Shown one piece after another: positions 8,793 through 17,126 of a DNA stretch of 64,000 bases. This DNA is from Persicitalea sp963716085 (GTDB lineage Bacteria > Bacteroidota > Bacteroidia > Cytophagales > Spirosomataceae). A program made the position numbers and the translations under genes. Within the stretch, counting starts at the first letter, position 1; the number at the start of each line of letters is the position of its first letter. The stretch covers positions 2,604,001-2,668,000 of the forward strand of contig OY970288.1 of NCBI GenBank assembly GCA_963716085.1, read 5' to 3'. A model generated the notes under the pieces. The model saw nothing but the letters and a program-made list of their open reading frames with translations. It was not told the DNA's origin and searched no databases.

Positions 8793-9608
8793 CTACACTA
8801 CTACTTGGTTATCCCTCAAGGCTTCATTCAAGGAGGTCTTCAAATCAGTACTGGCTTTGCGCTTGCCAATAATCAGCGCGCAAGGAACCTGATAGGTTCC
8901 AGCAATGAACTGTTTAGAAAGCGTCCCTGGAATTACGACCGAGTTGGGAGGCACGAATCCCTTGTACTCAACAGGGGTGCCGCCAGTGACGTCTATAATT
9001 TTTGAACTTCCGGTGATCGTCACACCTGCACCCAGCACCGCCCCCGCTGAAATGTGTGCTCCTTCTACAACGATGCATCGCGAACCAATAAAGGCACCAT
9101 CTTCAACAATCACGGGTGAGGCCTGCACGGGTTCAAGTACCCCTCCTATCCCTACGCCTCCGCTCAGATGTACGTTCTTTCCGATTTGTGCACAGCTCCC
9201 AACAGTGGCCCAGGTATCGACCATTGTCCCTTCATCCACGTAGGCTCCTATATTTACGTAGGATGGCATCAAAATAACTCCTTTGGCCAGGAAAGATCCG
9301 TAACGTGCAACGGCTGGTGGGACCACCCTTACCCCTAGCCTACCGTACCCCGTTTTGAGGCGCATCTTATCGTGGTACTCAAATATGCCAACCTCACTCA
9401 CCGACATATCCTGTATTGGAAAATACAGGATAATCGCCTTCTTCACCCAGCTATTTACCTGCCAAGTGCCATCAGGGAGCATTTCTGCTGCCCTCAGATG
9501 TCCCTTGTCTACCTTCTCAACGATAGCAGCAATAGCTTTTCTGGATTCGGGATTATCGAGCATGTTTCTGTTCTCCCAGCATTCTTCGATAACTTTCTGA
9601 TAATTCAT
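8793..9608 (-). CDS. dapD: Tetrahydrodipicolinate N-succinyltransferase
   Basis: A 271-residue protein, the normal DapD length. It transfers succinyl from succinyl-CoA to tetrahydrodipicolinate in the succinylase branch of diaminopimelate/lysine synthesis, in the cytoplasm. The N-terminal helical part (VEKVDKGHLRAAE, W..N.WVKKAI) is followed from about residue 100 by hexapeptide repeats of the left-handed beta-helix (VILMPSYVNIGAYVDEGTMVDTWATVGSCAQIG, GAVLGAGVTITGSSKIIDVT). It is monocistronic: its own terminator lies downstream and a long gene-free gap upstream. Confidence 0.97.
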   Translation of the reverse strand: MNYQKVIEECWENRNMLDNPESRKAIAAIVEKVDKGHLRAAEMLPDGTWQVNSWVKKAIILYFPIQDMSVSEVGIFEYHDKMRLKTGYGRLGVRVVPPAVARYGSFLAKGVILMPSYVNIGAYVDEGTMVDTWATVGSCAQIGKNVHLSGGVGIGGVLEPVQASPVIVEDGAFIGSRCIVVEGAHISAGAVLGAGVTITGSSKIIDVTGGTPVEYKGFVPPNSVVIPGTLSKQFIAGTYQVPCALIIGKRKASTDLKTSLNEALRDNQVVV

Positions 9609-10271
9609 GTTAGAGTTTTTGTTTAATGTGCTTGTTTTAACACCCTTGTCTTATAGGTACTTACGAATATAAATAAGATGGCTTGTTTATATATACAACC
9701 AAATAATAAAGTGTCATATGACTATTGCACAACGTCCATTTTACCTCTTCTGGCTGTAAATATAACAACACCAAATCAATGATCGCATATTTGGGGTGTC
9801 AGCGCTGATAGTACTTAGATAACCGCATATATAAAAGTTGTATTATAGGGCTTAAAGATAGTAAGTGAGCCGATTTGTAATTCAAATCTGAGGAAATATA
9901 TTGAGCTAAACACCTAGCAGCGGCACCAAAAAATGATGGCTTGAGAGGGCTTTTTCGCGTAATAAGATATAGCAAGTTATAAAGAAGTGCCTAACAGGAC
10001 CCAGGGTCTTAGAGCTATTATGATAAGTATGCGAATTAACGCAACACAGCAGATTAAGTAAAAACATTATACTATTAAAATTAGTAAATTACACGCTGGA
10101 ATTAGTAAAAAACTAAATATTTTGGTCACATGATTACTAAATATAGTAGTATAATGATCTTAGTTGCTTTAACTTCATATTTAACTGTCAATCTACCAAT
10201 AATAGATATTTGACTAAACAGACAAGGATTTTTATTAATATTGTCCTTATTAACCAATCCAATAATAAGTA
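9609..10271. other. Long AT-rich intergenic region
   Basis: 663 bp between the divergent dapD and gapA genes. Stops are dense in all frames and no tRNA, riboswitch or transposon end is recognised. It holds a small inverted repeat (GATTTG at 9872-9877, CAAATC at 9883-9888) and, at its right end, the gapA promoter. It is unusually long next to the short gaps elsewhere in the window and may be degraded sequence or hold an unrecognised RNA. Confidence 0.6.
10209..10243 (+). promoter_or_regulatory. Candidate gapA promoter
   Basis: TTTG at 10209-10212 and TAATATTG at 10236-10243 (one mismatch to TAnnTTTG), 23 nt apart, fit the Bacteroidota sigma-A promoter. Transcription would start near 10250, about 20 nt before the gapA ATG. 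Confidence 0.45.
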
Positions 10272-11279
10272 ATGTCAGACGTAAAAGTTGCAATCAATGG
10301 TTTTGGCCGTATTGGCCGCTTGGTATATCGCCAGATATACGATATGGAAGGAATAGACGTAGTGGCCATCAACGATCTCACCAGTCCGGGAGACTTAGCC
10401 CATTTACTCAAATACGATACGGCACAAGGCCGTTTTGACGCAGATGTAAAATCTACCGACAGCTCTATTGTCGTCAACGGTGAAGATGTGGTCATCTATT
10501 CCCAGAAGGATCCTTCACAAATACCCTGGTCGAAGCATGAGGTCGATGTAGTACTGGAGTGCACCGGTTTCTTTACAAGTGAGGAAAAATCTTCTGCGCA
10601 CCTTAAGGCAGGTGCTAAAAAGGTGGTTATCTCCGCCCCTGCTACCGGTGACGTGAAAACAATCGTATTTAATGTGAACCACAACATCCTTGACGGATCT
10701 GAAAAGATAATCAGTTGTGCCTCATGTACGACTAACTGCCTAGCCCCTATGGCCCAGGTACTGGACGAAAAGTATGATCTCATCAATGGGTTGATGACCA
10801 CGATTCATGCCTATACCAATGACCAAAATTCACAGGATTCTCCGCACGCTAAGGGAGACCTGCGACGTGCACGCGCGGCGGCTCAAAACATTGTTCCGAA
10901 CACAACTGGCGCTGCTAAAGCCATCGGCCTGGTACTGCCAAACTTAAAAGGAAAATTGGATGGCTCCGCTCAGCGAGTCCCCGTGCTTACTGGATCACTT
11001 ACTGAGCTAACTTGTATTGTGGGCAAAGAGGTCACTGTGGAGGAAGTGAATGCGGCGATGAAAGAGGCATCTAACGAAAGTTACGGCTATAACGAGGATC
11101 CTATCGTAAGCAGCGACATCATTGGCATTACTTTCGGATCCCTTTTCGACGCTACCCAGACGAAAGTACAAAAGGTTGGTGACACCCAGATAGTACGCAC
11201 GGTTAGCTGGTACGATAACGAAATGTCGTATGTATCGCAACTTGTCCGCACAGTGGATTACTTCGCCAAACTTATGTAA
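10272..11279 (+). CDS. gapA: Glyceraldehyde-3-phosphate dehydrogenase, type I
   Basis: A 335-residue classical GAPDH that oxidises and phosphorylates glyceraldehyde 3-phosphate to 1,3-bisphosphoglycerate with NAD+. The Rossmann motif is at residues 8-15 (INGFGRIG). Asp35 (VAINDLTSP) favours NAD over NADP. The catalytic Cys152 lies in SCASCTTNCLAP, and the partner His179 in TIHAYTNDQ. It is transcribed alone between a good promoter and a strong two-way terminator. Start chosen at the ATG directly before the Rossmann fold. Confidence 0.98.
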   Translation: MSDVKVAINGFGRIGRLVYRQIYDMEGIDVVAINDLTSPGDLAHLLKYDTAQGRFDADVKSTDSSIVVNGEDVVIYSQKDPSQIPWSKHEVDVVLECTGFFTSEEKSSAHLKAGAKKVVISAPATGDVKTIVFNVNHNILDGSEKIISCASCTTNCLAPMAQVLDEKYDLINGLMTTIHAYTNDQNSQDSPHAKGDLRRARAAAQNIVPNTTGAAKAIGLVLPNLKGKLDGSAQRVPVLTGSLTELTCIVGKEVTVEEVNAAMKEASNESYGYNEDPIVSSDIIGITFGSLFDATQTKVQKVGDTQIVRTVSWYDNEMSYVSQLVRTVDYFAKLM

Positions 11280-11299
11280 GCGGAGCGATTATCACTTAA

Positions 11300-11346
11300 T
11301 ATCAACAAAAAGGGGGCGTCAGTTTGACGTCCCCTTTTTGTTGATA
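11300..11346. terminator. Strong bidirectional terminator between gapA and trmB
   Basis: A 22-bp stem (11300-11321 with 11325-11346) with one G-T wobble and a 3-nt loop. A5 and T5 tracts inside the arms give U-runs on both strands. It serves gapA from the left and the tonB-folC-trmB operon from the right, and it contains the trmB stop codon. Confidence 0.85.
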
Positions 11347-11990
11347 GCTCGTATATAATTGATACTAAACCCTTTGGATCGGAAAGCTCTTTCGTAATGT
11401 GTGGTGATATCGTGATGAAATTCCAAAAAATCTGAATGATACAGATCGGAAGTATGGTCTATCAATTTCAGGTTCGACTCAGTAAAGGTTTGTAGCGAAT
11501 ACTCATACAGAGGATAGCTATCTGTTTTCAAGTGGAAAAAACCATCCGCTTTCAGATATTTAAGGTAACTATTTAAAAAGAAAGTATTAGTTAAGCGTTT
11601 TTTCTCATCCCGATCACGGAGTTGCGGATCGGGATGGACCAACCAGATCTCATCGACTTCATCCTCCTCAAAAAACTCATCAATGTATTGAATGGATGTG
11701 CGTAGAAATGCAACGTTGGGAAGATTGAGTTCAGTGGCGATTTTACTTCCCCGCGCAAGGCGGTCGCCCTTTATATCCACCCCGATAAAATTACGTTCGG
11801 GAAATTTTTGCGCTAGACCAATCGTATATTCACCTTTTCCACAGGCTAGTTCCAGCGTGATCGGATGGTTATTTTTAAAGTAGAGCTCGTTCCACCGTCC
11901 CCGCACCGTAGTATAAAGCGGCTTGCCCCTTTCAATTACGTTTTCTGCGTCCCTGCTAAACTGATACTTATCTAATTTCTTCCTACTCAA
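11319..11990 (-). CDS. trmB: tRNA (guanine-N7-)-methyltransferase
   Basis: A 223-residue SAM-dependent methyltransferase that makes m7G46 in tRNA variable loops. The SAM-binding block ELACGKGEYTIGLA lies near residues 48-61, then NFIGVDIKGDRLARG, and the conserved IWLVHPDPQLRDRDEKKRL block, which in this phylum replaces the FPDPWPKKRH motif of proteobacteria. Last gene of the tonB-folC-trmB operon (9 bp after folC). Its final codons and stop lie inside the terminator hairpin. Confidence 0.93.
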   Translation of the reverse strand: MSRKKLDKYQFSRDAENVIERGKPLYTTVRGRWNELYFKNNHPITLELACGKGEYTIGLAQKFPERNFIGVDIKGDRLARGSKIATELNLPNVAFLRTSIQYIDEFFEEDEVDEIWLVHPDPQLRDRDEKKRLTNTFFLNSYLKYLKADGFFHLKTDSYPLYEYSLQTFTESNLKLIDHTSDLYHSDFLEFHHDITTHYERAFRSKGFSINYIRAINKKGTSN

Positions 11991-11999
11991 TGCTTTAAA

Positions 12000-13295
12000 T
12001 CATAGTTGGTTCAGGTCAGCTACCACAAATGTACTGCCTCCTACATAAATGCCGTCTTGGATTGAAGCATTTGAGACTGCTTTCCTCAACGCATCATTAA
12101 CATCTTGACACCTCTCCCCTACTATTCCCACATGCTGGGCAACGGCGACCAATTCATCCACTCCCAAAGCACGTTGAACAGAGGGCTGACAAAAATAATA
12201 ACTGGCGCCTAAGGGGAATAGGGACAAAATACTACGGACATCCTTGTCCGCGACAAAGCCCAATACAAAATGTAAACGGTGAAGTGACAAAGCCTCGAAT
12301 TGTTCTACTGTTCGCCTTAAACCATCTACGTTGTGTGCCGTATCGCAAATTACCAAAGGATCACACTGCAAAGTTTGCCAACGTCCTTTCAGACCCGTAG
12401 TGGATATGACAGAAGACAGCCCCAATTCAATAGACTGTGAGTGTATAGGTATACCTTGCTGATTAAGTACTCTGATAGTGGACAATACCCCTTTAAGGTT
12501 ATCTATTTGATATTTACCCGCTAGGTCTAATTCAAAATCCTGGTCGATTGCGTCGTGGTGGTCGATCAATTTTATTGTCTGTCCAGTCTTCGAAATACGC
12601 TGCTGAACAAACGTGTATTGGTCTGCGGCAATGGTAAGGGCAGAGGATGTCTGACGTGCCTTCGCTTCAAAGACTTCTCTAATGTCTGGAGGAACCGATT
12701 CACTAATTACAACCGGAATACCGGGTTTGATAATACCCGCTTTTTCGGTGGCAATCAGGGGTAGCGTATTCCCTAAATGCTGCATGTGGTCCCAACCGAT
12801 ATTAGTCACAATGGCAACTTCGGGCGTGATTATGTTAGTAGAATCCAGTCGTCCACCCATGCCTACTTCCACAACAGCGATGTCGATCTTTTGCTTTACA
12901 AAACACTCGAACCCCATCGCAACAGTGACCTCAAAAAAAGAGGGTTTATGTTTCTCGATAAAGGCTCGATTGGTAGTAACGAACTCAGCAACAAACTCTT
13001 GGCTGACTTCCTGGCCATCGACTCTAATCCGCTCAGTAAAAGATTTCAGATGGGGAGACGTGTACAATCCCACCCTATACCCGGCAGACTGCAATACTGA
13101 GGCCAACATGTGGGAAGTGCTGCCCTTGCCGTTGGTACCTCCTACATGGATGGATTTAAACTTTTTGTGGGGATCACCCAGATGTTTGCAAAAGTTTTCA
13201 ATGCCATCAAGACCCGGCTTGTAGGCGCGGGTTCCCTGATCTTGAAACATTGGCAAACGACTATACAAATAGTCGATGGCTTCCGGAAAATTCAT
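12000..13295 (-). CDS. folC: Folylpolyglutamate synthase / dihydrofolate synthase
   Basis: A 431-residue Mur-ligase-fold enzyme that adds glutamate to dihydropteroate/folate using ATP. The P-loop is VGGTNGKGST (residues 51-60), followed by YTSPHLKSFTERIRV, then the Mur-type block IVTNIGWDHMQHLGNTLPLIATEKAGIIKPG; the C-terminal ligase domain contains CDTAHNVDGLR. It starts 2 bp after the tonB stop and ends 9 bp before trmB, so translation is likely coupled. A tonB/folC link is common in Bacteroidota. Confidence 0.95.
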   Translation of the reverse strand: MNFPEAIDYLYSRLPMFQDQGTRAYKPGLDGIENFCKHLGDPHKKFKSIHVGGTNGKGSTSHMLASVLQSAGYRVGLYTSPHLKSFTERIRVDGQEVSQEFVAEFVTTNRAFIEKHKPSFFEVTVAMGFECFVKQKIDIAVVEVGMGGRLDSTNIITPEVAIVTNIGWDHMQHLGNTLPLIATEKAGIIKPGIPVVISESVPPDIREVFEAKARQTSSALTIAADQYTFVQQRISKTGQTIKLIDHHDAIDQDFELDLAGKYQIDNLKGVLSTIRVLNQQGIPIHSQSIELGLSSVISTTGLKGRWQTLQCDPLVICDTAHNVDGLRRTVEQFEALSLHRLHFVLGFVADKDVRSILSLFPLGASYYFCQPSVQRALGVDELVAVAQHVGIVGERCQDVNDALRKAVSNASIQDGIYVGGSTFVVADLNQL

Positions 13296-13297
13296 GG

Positions 13298-14215
13298 TTA
13301 GCGAGCGCTAATCTTGAACGTGATGGTGCCCGTCGATTCGTCCGGGACATTGGCCGCTTTTTGCACGAAAGTTAGCGCCCGAACGGCATCTTTATATTTG
13401 TTGATAACCGCGTAATCCGTCACTGTGGATCGGAGTTGAATGACGTTTTTCACCCGACCATTGCTGCCGACAATTATCCTAAAAGTTATTTCCCCCGTAG
13501 CGTCGGAATTATCGTTGACAGAGGGAGGGCGTGACCAGGCCCATCCATTAAGATTGAGGCCAACGGCAGTACCCCCGCCGCCACCGCCCCCTTTGTAGGT
13601 TTTAGCGTAAAGGCTACCGCTTTTGGCCCCCTTGTCCCCTACTCCATCGGCATCGTCACCGTTATTGTTCCCACCTACGCCCGAGGCAGTTCCGTTGGTT
13701 CCGTTACTCCCCGAGCTAGAACCAGACGATTTTTTGAAGAGAGCATCGTTGTTGATGGTTCTGGTCGGCGTTGGCGTGGTGGCACTAGAAGTACTCGGGG
13801 CGCTGCTACTTACTTTTTTGGATTCGTTGCGTTGCGGCTCTTCTACCGGACTTTCAGCCTTGGAGGTTATGACCGGCTTTTGGACTACTTTGGTTGTAGG
13901 CTTTACGGGTTCGGGGCGGGGTGAAGGCGGCGTAGGGCGCGGCGCTTCGGCTTTCTTCTGAATCTTTTCATCGCCCGCTTTCATGTTTTCGGCGATCTTA
14001 GAGTCGCTGGGCTTGTTATAAGTCTGTATTTTTCCACTGCCCACATCGCTGGTACCGTAATTCACTTCCACGAATAACTCCATAGGGGCTGACACCTTTT
14101 GCGACTGACTGAGTCTGATGAAGAAAAAGGCCGTGAGTATAAGGAGCGTAGTGCCGATTGATATGGCCCACGAGGCGGCGATTCTTTGGCGGTCTTCGGC
14201 GTTGGCTAGTAGCAT
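13298..14215 (-). CDS. TonB-like energy transducer
   Basis: A 305-residue protein with one N-terminal membrane anchor (residues about 14-34, WAISIGTTLLILTAFFFI), a long Pro/Ser/Thr/Gly linker that could span the periplasm (KKAEAPRPTPPSPRPEPVKP, then Ser-Gly-Asn runs), and a folded C-terminal domain (ATGEITFRIIVGSNGRVKNVIQLRST) typical of TonB C-termini. It would pass proton-motive energy from ExbBD to outer-membrane receptors. No exbB/exbD is adjacent. First gene of the operon with folC and trmB; a terminator separates it from the SPOR gene upstream. Confidence 0.85.
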   Translation of the reverse strand: MLLANAEDRQRIAASWAISIGTTLLILTAFFFIRLSQSQKVSAPMELFVEVNYGTSDVGSGKIQTYNKPSDSKIAENMKAGDEKIQKKAEAPRPTPPSPRPEPVKPTTKVVQKPVITSKAESPVEEPQRNESKKVSSSAPSTSSATTPTPTRTINNDALFKKSSGSSSGSNGTNGTASGVGGNNNGDDADGVGDKGAKSGSLYAKTYKGGGGGGGTAVGLNLNGWAWSRPPSVNDNSDATGEITFRIIVGSNGRVKNVIQLRSTVTDYAVINKYKDAVRALTFVQKAANVPDESTGTITFKISAR

Positions 14216-14266
14216 GAATTGCTTTTTAGACGATATAACGTAAAGTTAGAAGTAATTCGTCTTTAT

Positions 14267-14290
14267 ACAAAAAAAGGCCCCAAAGGGCCT
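14267..14290 (-). terminator. Intrinsic terminator after the SPOR gene
   Basis: Read on the minus strand, the stem AGGCCC/GGGCCT (14275-14280 with 14285-14290, loop of 4) is followed by a run of seven or more U. It ends the TPR-barrel-SPOR operon 30 nt after the last stop codon. Confidence 0.8.
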
Positions 14291-14319
14291 AAGTATTCGA
14301 CGTAGAATAGTAATAAGTA

Positions 14320-15396
14320 TCAGCGGTGATAAACCCAAGATTCGGCGTGCATAAGGCGGTCAACTTTTGCGCGATCCTTATCCGCAGCACTATGGGTTTC
14401 GTAAGATCCGGCAGAAACCTTGATCCATTTTCCGGGGGTATCAGCCAGCACACTAGCTCCTTTGAATCCTTGACGAATTAGCTGGGATTTTAGTTTACGC
14501 GCATTTTTCTGACTAACAAAACTACCGGCTACCAAGTGATAGTATTCTGCTTCCTGAGCTATAATTGGCTGCTCGTCCACGGACGATACGACCTCGATCA
14601 TGGTTGGGTCTTCCTCGAATTCGTTTGCAGTCTCTCCAAGCAGTTGAATCGACTCTGGCTTGAATTCCTGAAAGTAAGCCACATTGGATTGCGGCAGTGA
14701 CGTGGACTCTTCGTAAGTAATAGAAACCATCTCATCCGAAGGATGGTATAAGCCCCCCACTAGTGAAATTGGATTCAACGAACTCAACAAACTGTTGTCG
14801 GTTGGTTCGTACAAATAACTGGCCGCACTTACCGCACACAAGAGAACAGCCGCCGCTGCCCAACCCCATCTCAGATTATTCTTATCGGCAACAAGTATTG
14901 TGGCGTCATCATGATCTACCAAAGCCTCAGTTTCTTGAACCGCAACGTTTTCCTGACGCAGCCAATTGGGCTGCCATTCCGACCGCTCGGCCTTCACTTC
15001 ATTCAAGCCGTACCAATTCTGGTCATAATTTTGAGAATAATCGGGTTCAAAAATTAGTTTCCCCTCGGAATTTGTAGAAAAGTTGCCGATTCTGTCGATG
15101 GTAGTGAGGCGCTGGTTTTCCAGGTCGGCACGCAGTGAAGCGACGTACTGCCGGGTTATGTCCGTGGCCTGATCACGCGAAATTTTTTCCCCCGCAGCCA
15201 AGTAATAGGCCAGAAGACCATCGTCGATCTTTAAAATTTCGTTGAAAGCCACCCGCTTGCCGGCAGGCTTGAAGATCTTTGTCGATTCATCGTATTGGAC
15301 TCCGACGTGATGCGTGAGCAGTCCCCCAAAATCGGGAATGATGACACAATCAAACTCGAACAGCAATTTACGGATGTACTTGTCAACGGGTGTCAT
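14320..15396 (-). CDS. HU-like / SPOR domain membrane protein
   Basis: A 358-residue protein. Residues 1 to about 130 match the prokaryotic CCDC81-type HU-like domains common in Bacteroidota (KLLFEFDCVIIPDFGGLLTHHVG, FNEILKIDDGLLAYYLAAGEKISRDQA). A single membrane helix follows near 176-193 (WGWAAAAVLLCAVSAASYLY). The C-terminus, residues about 282-357 (YYHLVAGSFVSQKNARKLKSQLIRQGF...GKWIKVSAGSY), is a SPOR domain, which binds denuded peptidoglycan strands, often at division sites. Topology implies cytoplasmic HU-like part and periplasmic SPOR part. Last gene of the operon with the outer-membrane barrel and TPR proteins. Confidence 0.9.
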   Translation of the reverse strand: MTPVDKYIRKLLFEFDCVIIPDFGGLLTHHVGVQYDESTKIFKPAGKRVAFNEILKIDDGLLAYYLAAGEKISRDQATDITRQYVASLRADLENQRLTTIDRIGNFSTNSEGKLIFEPDYSQNYDQNWYGLNEVKAERSEWQPNWLRQENVAVQETEALVDHDDATILVADKNNLRWGWAAAAVLLCAVSAASYLYEPTDNSLLSSLNPISLVGGLYHPSDEMVSITYEESTSLPQSNVAYFQEFKPESIQLLGETANEFEEDPTMIEVVSSVDEQPIIAQEAEYYHLVAGSFVSQKNARKLKSQLIRQGFKGASVLADTPGKWIKVSAGSYETHSAADKDRAKVDRLMHAESWVYHR

Positions 15397-15434
15397 CTTT
15401 GAATTGGGTTTAGCTAAACTTTAACTAAACGAAA

Positions 15435-17102
15435 TTAGAAAGAAAATGACAGACCGCCAACAAAGTTCAATCCCATCTGTGGGTAGTAGAGGTAGCGAGA
15501 ATATTGTTTTCCCAAGATGTTGTTGATGGAGACAAACGTAGAGAAGTTCTTGGTTAACAGATAGTCCATCTTCAAATTGAGGTCAATAATCGTCGGCAAT
15601 TTTATAATTTTTTCACTTTGAAAATTATTTCCTTTAAGTCCGCCAATCACGTAAAAATCGCTGCTCACGAAAAGTTTTTTATTCAGTGAAAGCGCGTTAA
15701 ACCAGTTTAACGAGAAAGTCGGGCGGTGCCAGGCTTCGGTCAGCACGTCGAGCTTGTAGTTGTAAAAGCTGGACTTTAACGAGGTACGCAGGATGTCATT
15801 ATGGGTGTAGCCTATCTGACCTGATACAGTCAGAATGTTTGTTTTGTCCCCGTCGTACAGGATAGAAAATTTAGAAGTATCGGCGAGTGAATTGTTGAAA
15901 GCGTAAAAATTACCGTAGCTGGCGTAGGAGCCTTTTAGTTCGAAGTTAATGCCCTGAGCGCTCTCCCCTTTTACGCCGGCGTAAATATCCGACCGCTTGT
16001 CAGTGTTCAAAATCAATACGTCGGGGGCCAACCATTGGTTCTCGGCGAGCATCGAGCGCAGCGTATTGCGAACCAGGTCGCCGTCCCAACCCCCGTAGAT
16101 GTGCAGACCCGGAATAGGAACGACATCAAGATTCAAGACGGGGTAAAGCCGCGTATTGTTAATGTTCAGGGTGTTGTCGGTTTGGTTGACAACATTTACG
16201 CCTGCCGTTACCGAGAAAAAATCGGAAACGTACTTGAAGTGTGGCTTGATCCGAAAGACATTCCGGTTGTAGGTTTCGGAATCTACGCGCTGCGATATAA
16301 ATGCACCGGCTTCAAAAAGGGCCACTAGATTTTCCATGACCGGGCTCGAAGCCTTAACGGTGGTTCCCCAATCGGTTTCGGAGGCATTGTACCGATCTCT
16401 AAGATTGTAAAAGTTAGTACGCACCGAATAGTCGACCAGCGACTTAGCTTCGGTATTCTCGAAACCCAGTTGCACCCCAAATAGATTGGTCGTCTGCCGG
16501 ATACTGTCACGGTCGATCACCACGGCTTCCGGCTGTGGCTGGTATCCGTAGAAAAAATAATTCCTGCGATCGAAGTCGACTTGACCGTCAATTTTAAAAG
16601 CGTTGCGAATGTACTTTCCCGCAAACCGTAAGTCGGTGGCGGCATTGGCTGAATTCTTATCGTACACTGGCCCGGTCGCCGCCGATAGTTGCTTAAGATG
16701 CGCCGAGAAGACTAAGTCATCCGAAGGTCGGGTGCTCACAAAACCTTCGCCCAGAAAACGCCCGTAATTGCCTCCGCCAAGCTTAATGTAGTTATTGAGA
16801 CCATCCGGCATATTTTGCCGCGAACTCTCATCCGAAGGAATCGACACAGAGGGTGTCAACTTTGGGGAGGCTAGATTGATCTTAGGATCGATGAATTCGT
16901 AGGTGACTTTTTTGTCATCCGTTTTGGCCTCGACTGGTTGTACTTTATCGAAAAGACGGTTGGCCACCGGAAACTCGATACTTTTTTCCTTGACAATCTC
17001 GTAGGTCTGGCTCTCGATCTCGCCGCGTTGGGCCATCGCGGAAAAGGCTGCAAGCAGCGTGACAGCCATTACTGTGCCTAACCTATTTGTTACGTTATTC
17101 AT
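15435..17102 (-). CDS. Outer-membrane beta-barrel protein (TonB-receptor-like)
   Basis: A 555-residue protein with a signal peptide (residues 1-24, ending AFSAMAQ) and, from about residue 105 to the end, alternating amphipathic strands (FKIDGQVDFDRRNYFFYGYQP, SLVDYSVRTNFYNLRD, FSTFVSINNILGKQYSRYLYYPQMGLNFVGGLSFSF) ending in an aromatic residue, as outer-membrane barrels do. No plug domain is visible, so it is shorter than a true TonB-dependent receptor although its C-terminal strands resemble one. It starts 24 bp after the 1004-residue TPR gene and is followed by the SPOR gene. Probably a structural or assembly partner of these; substrate unknown. Confidence 0.75.
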   Translation of the reverse strand: MNNVTNRLGTVMAVTLLAAFSAMAQRGEIESQTYEIVKEKSIEFPVANRLFDKVQPVEAKTDDKKVTYEFIDPKINLASPKLTPSVSIPSDESSRQNMPDGLNNYIKLGGGNYGRFLGEGFVSTRPSDDLVFSAHLKQLSAATGPVYDKNSANAATDLRFAGKYIRNAFKIDGQVDFDRRNYFFYGYQPQPEAVVIDRDSIRQTTNLFGVQLGFENTEAKSLVDYSVRTNFYNLRDRYNASETDWGTTVKASSPVMENLVALFEAGAFISQRVDSETYNRNVFRIKPHFKYVSDFFSVTAGVNVVNQTDNTLNINNTRLYPVLNLDVVPIPGLHIYGGWDGDLVRNTLRSMLAENQWLAPDVLILNTDKRSDIYAGVKGESAQGINFELKGSYASYGNFYAFNNSLADTSKFSILYDGDKTNILTVSGQIGYTHNDILRTSLKSSFYNYKLDVLTEAWHRPTFSLNWFNALSLNKKLFVSSDFYVIGGLKGNNFQSEKIIKLPTIIDLNLKMDYLLTKNFSTFVSINNILGKQYSRYLYYPQMGLNFVGGLSFSF

Positions 17103-17126
17103 AAATTGTATGTGCTGGAAGGGAGA

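Noticed and set aside
8674..8892. 72-codon open frame on the plus strand
   Set aside because: Runs over the dapD terminator hairpin and into the dapD 3' end on the opposite strand; no promoter and no protein-like pattern.
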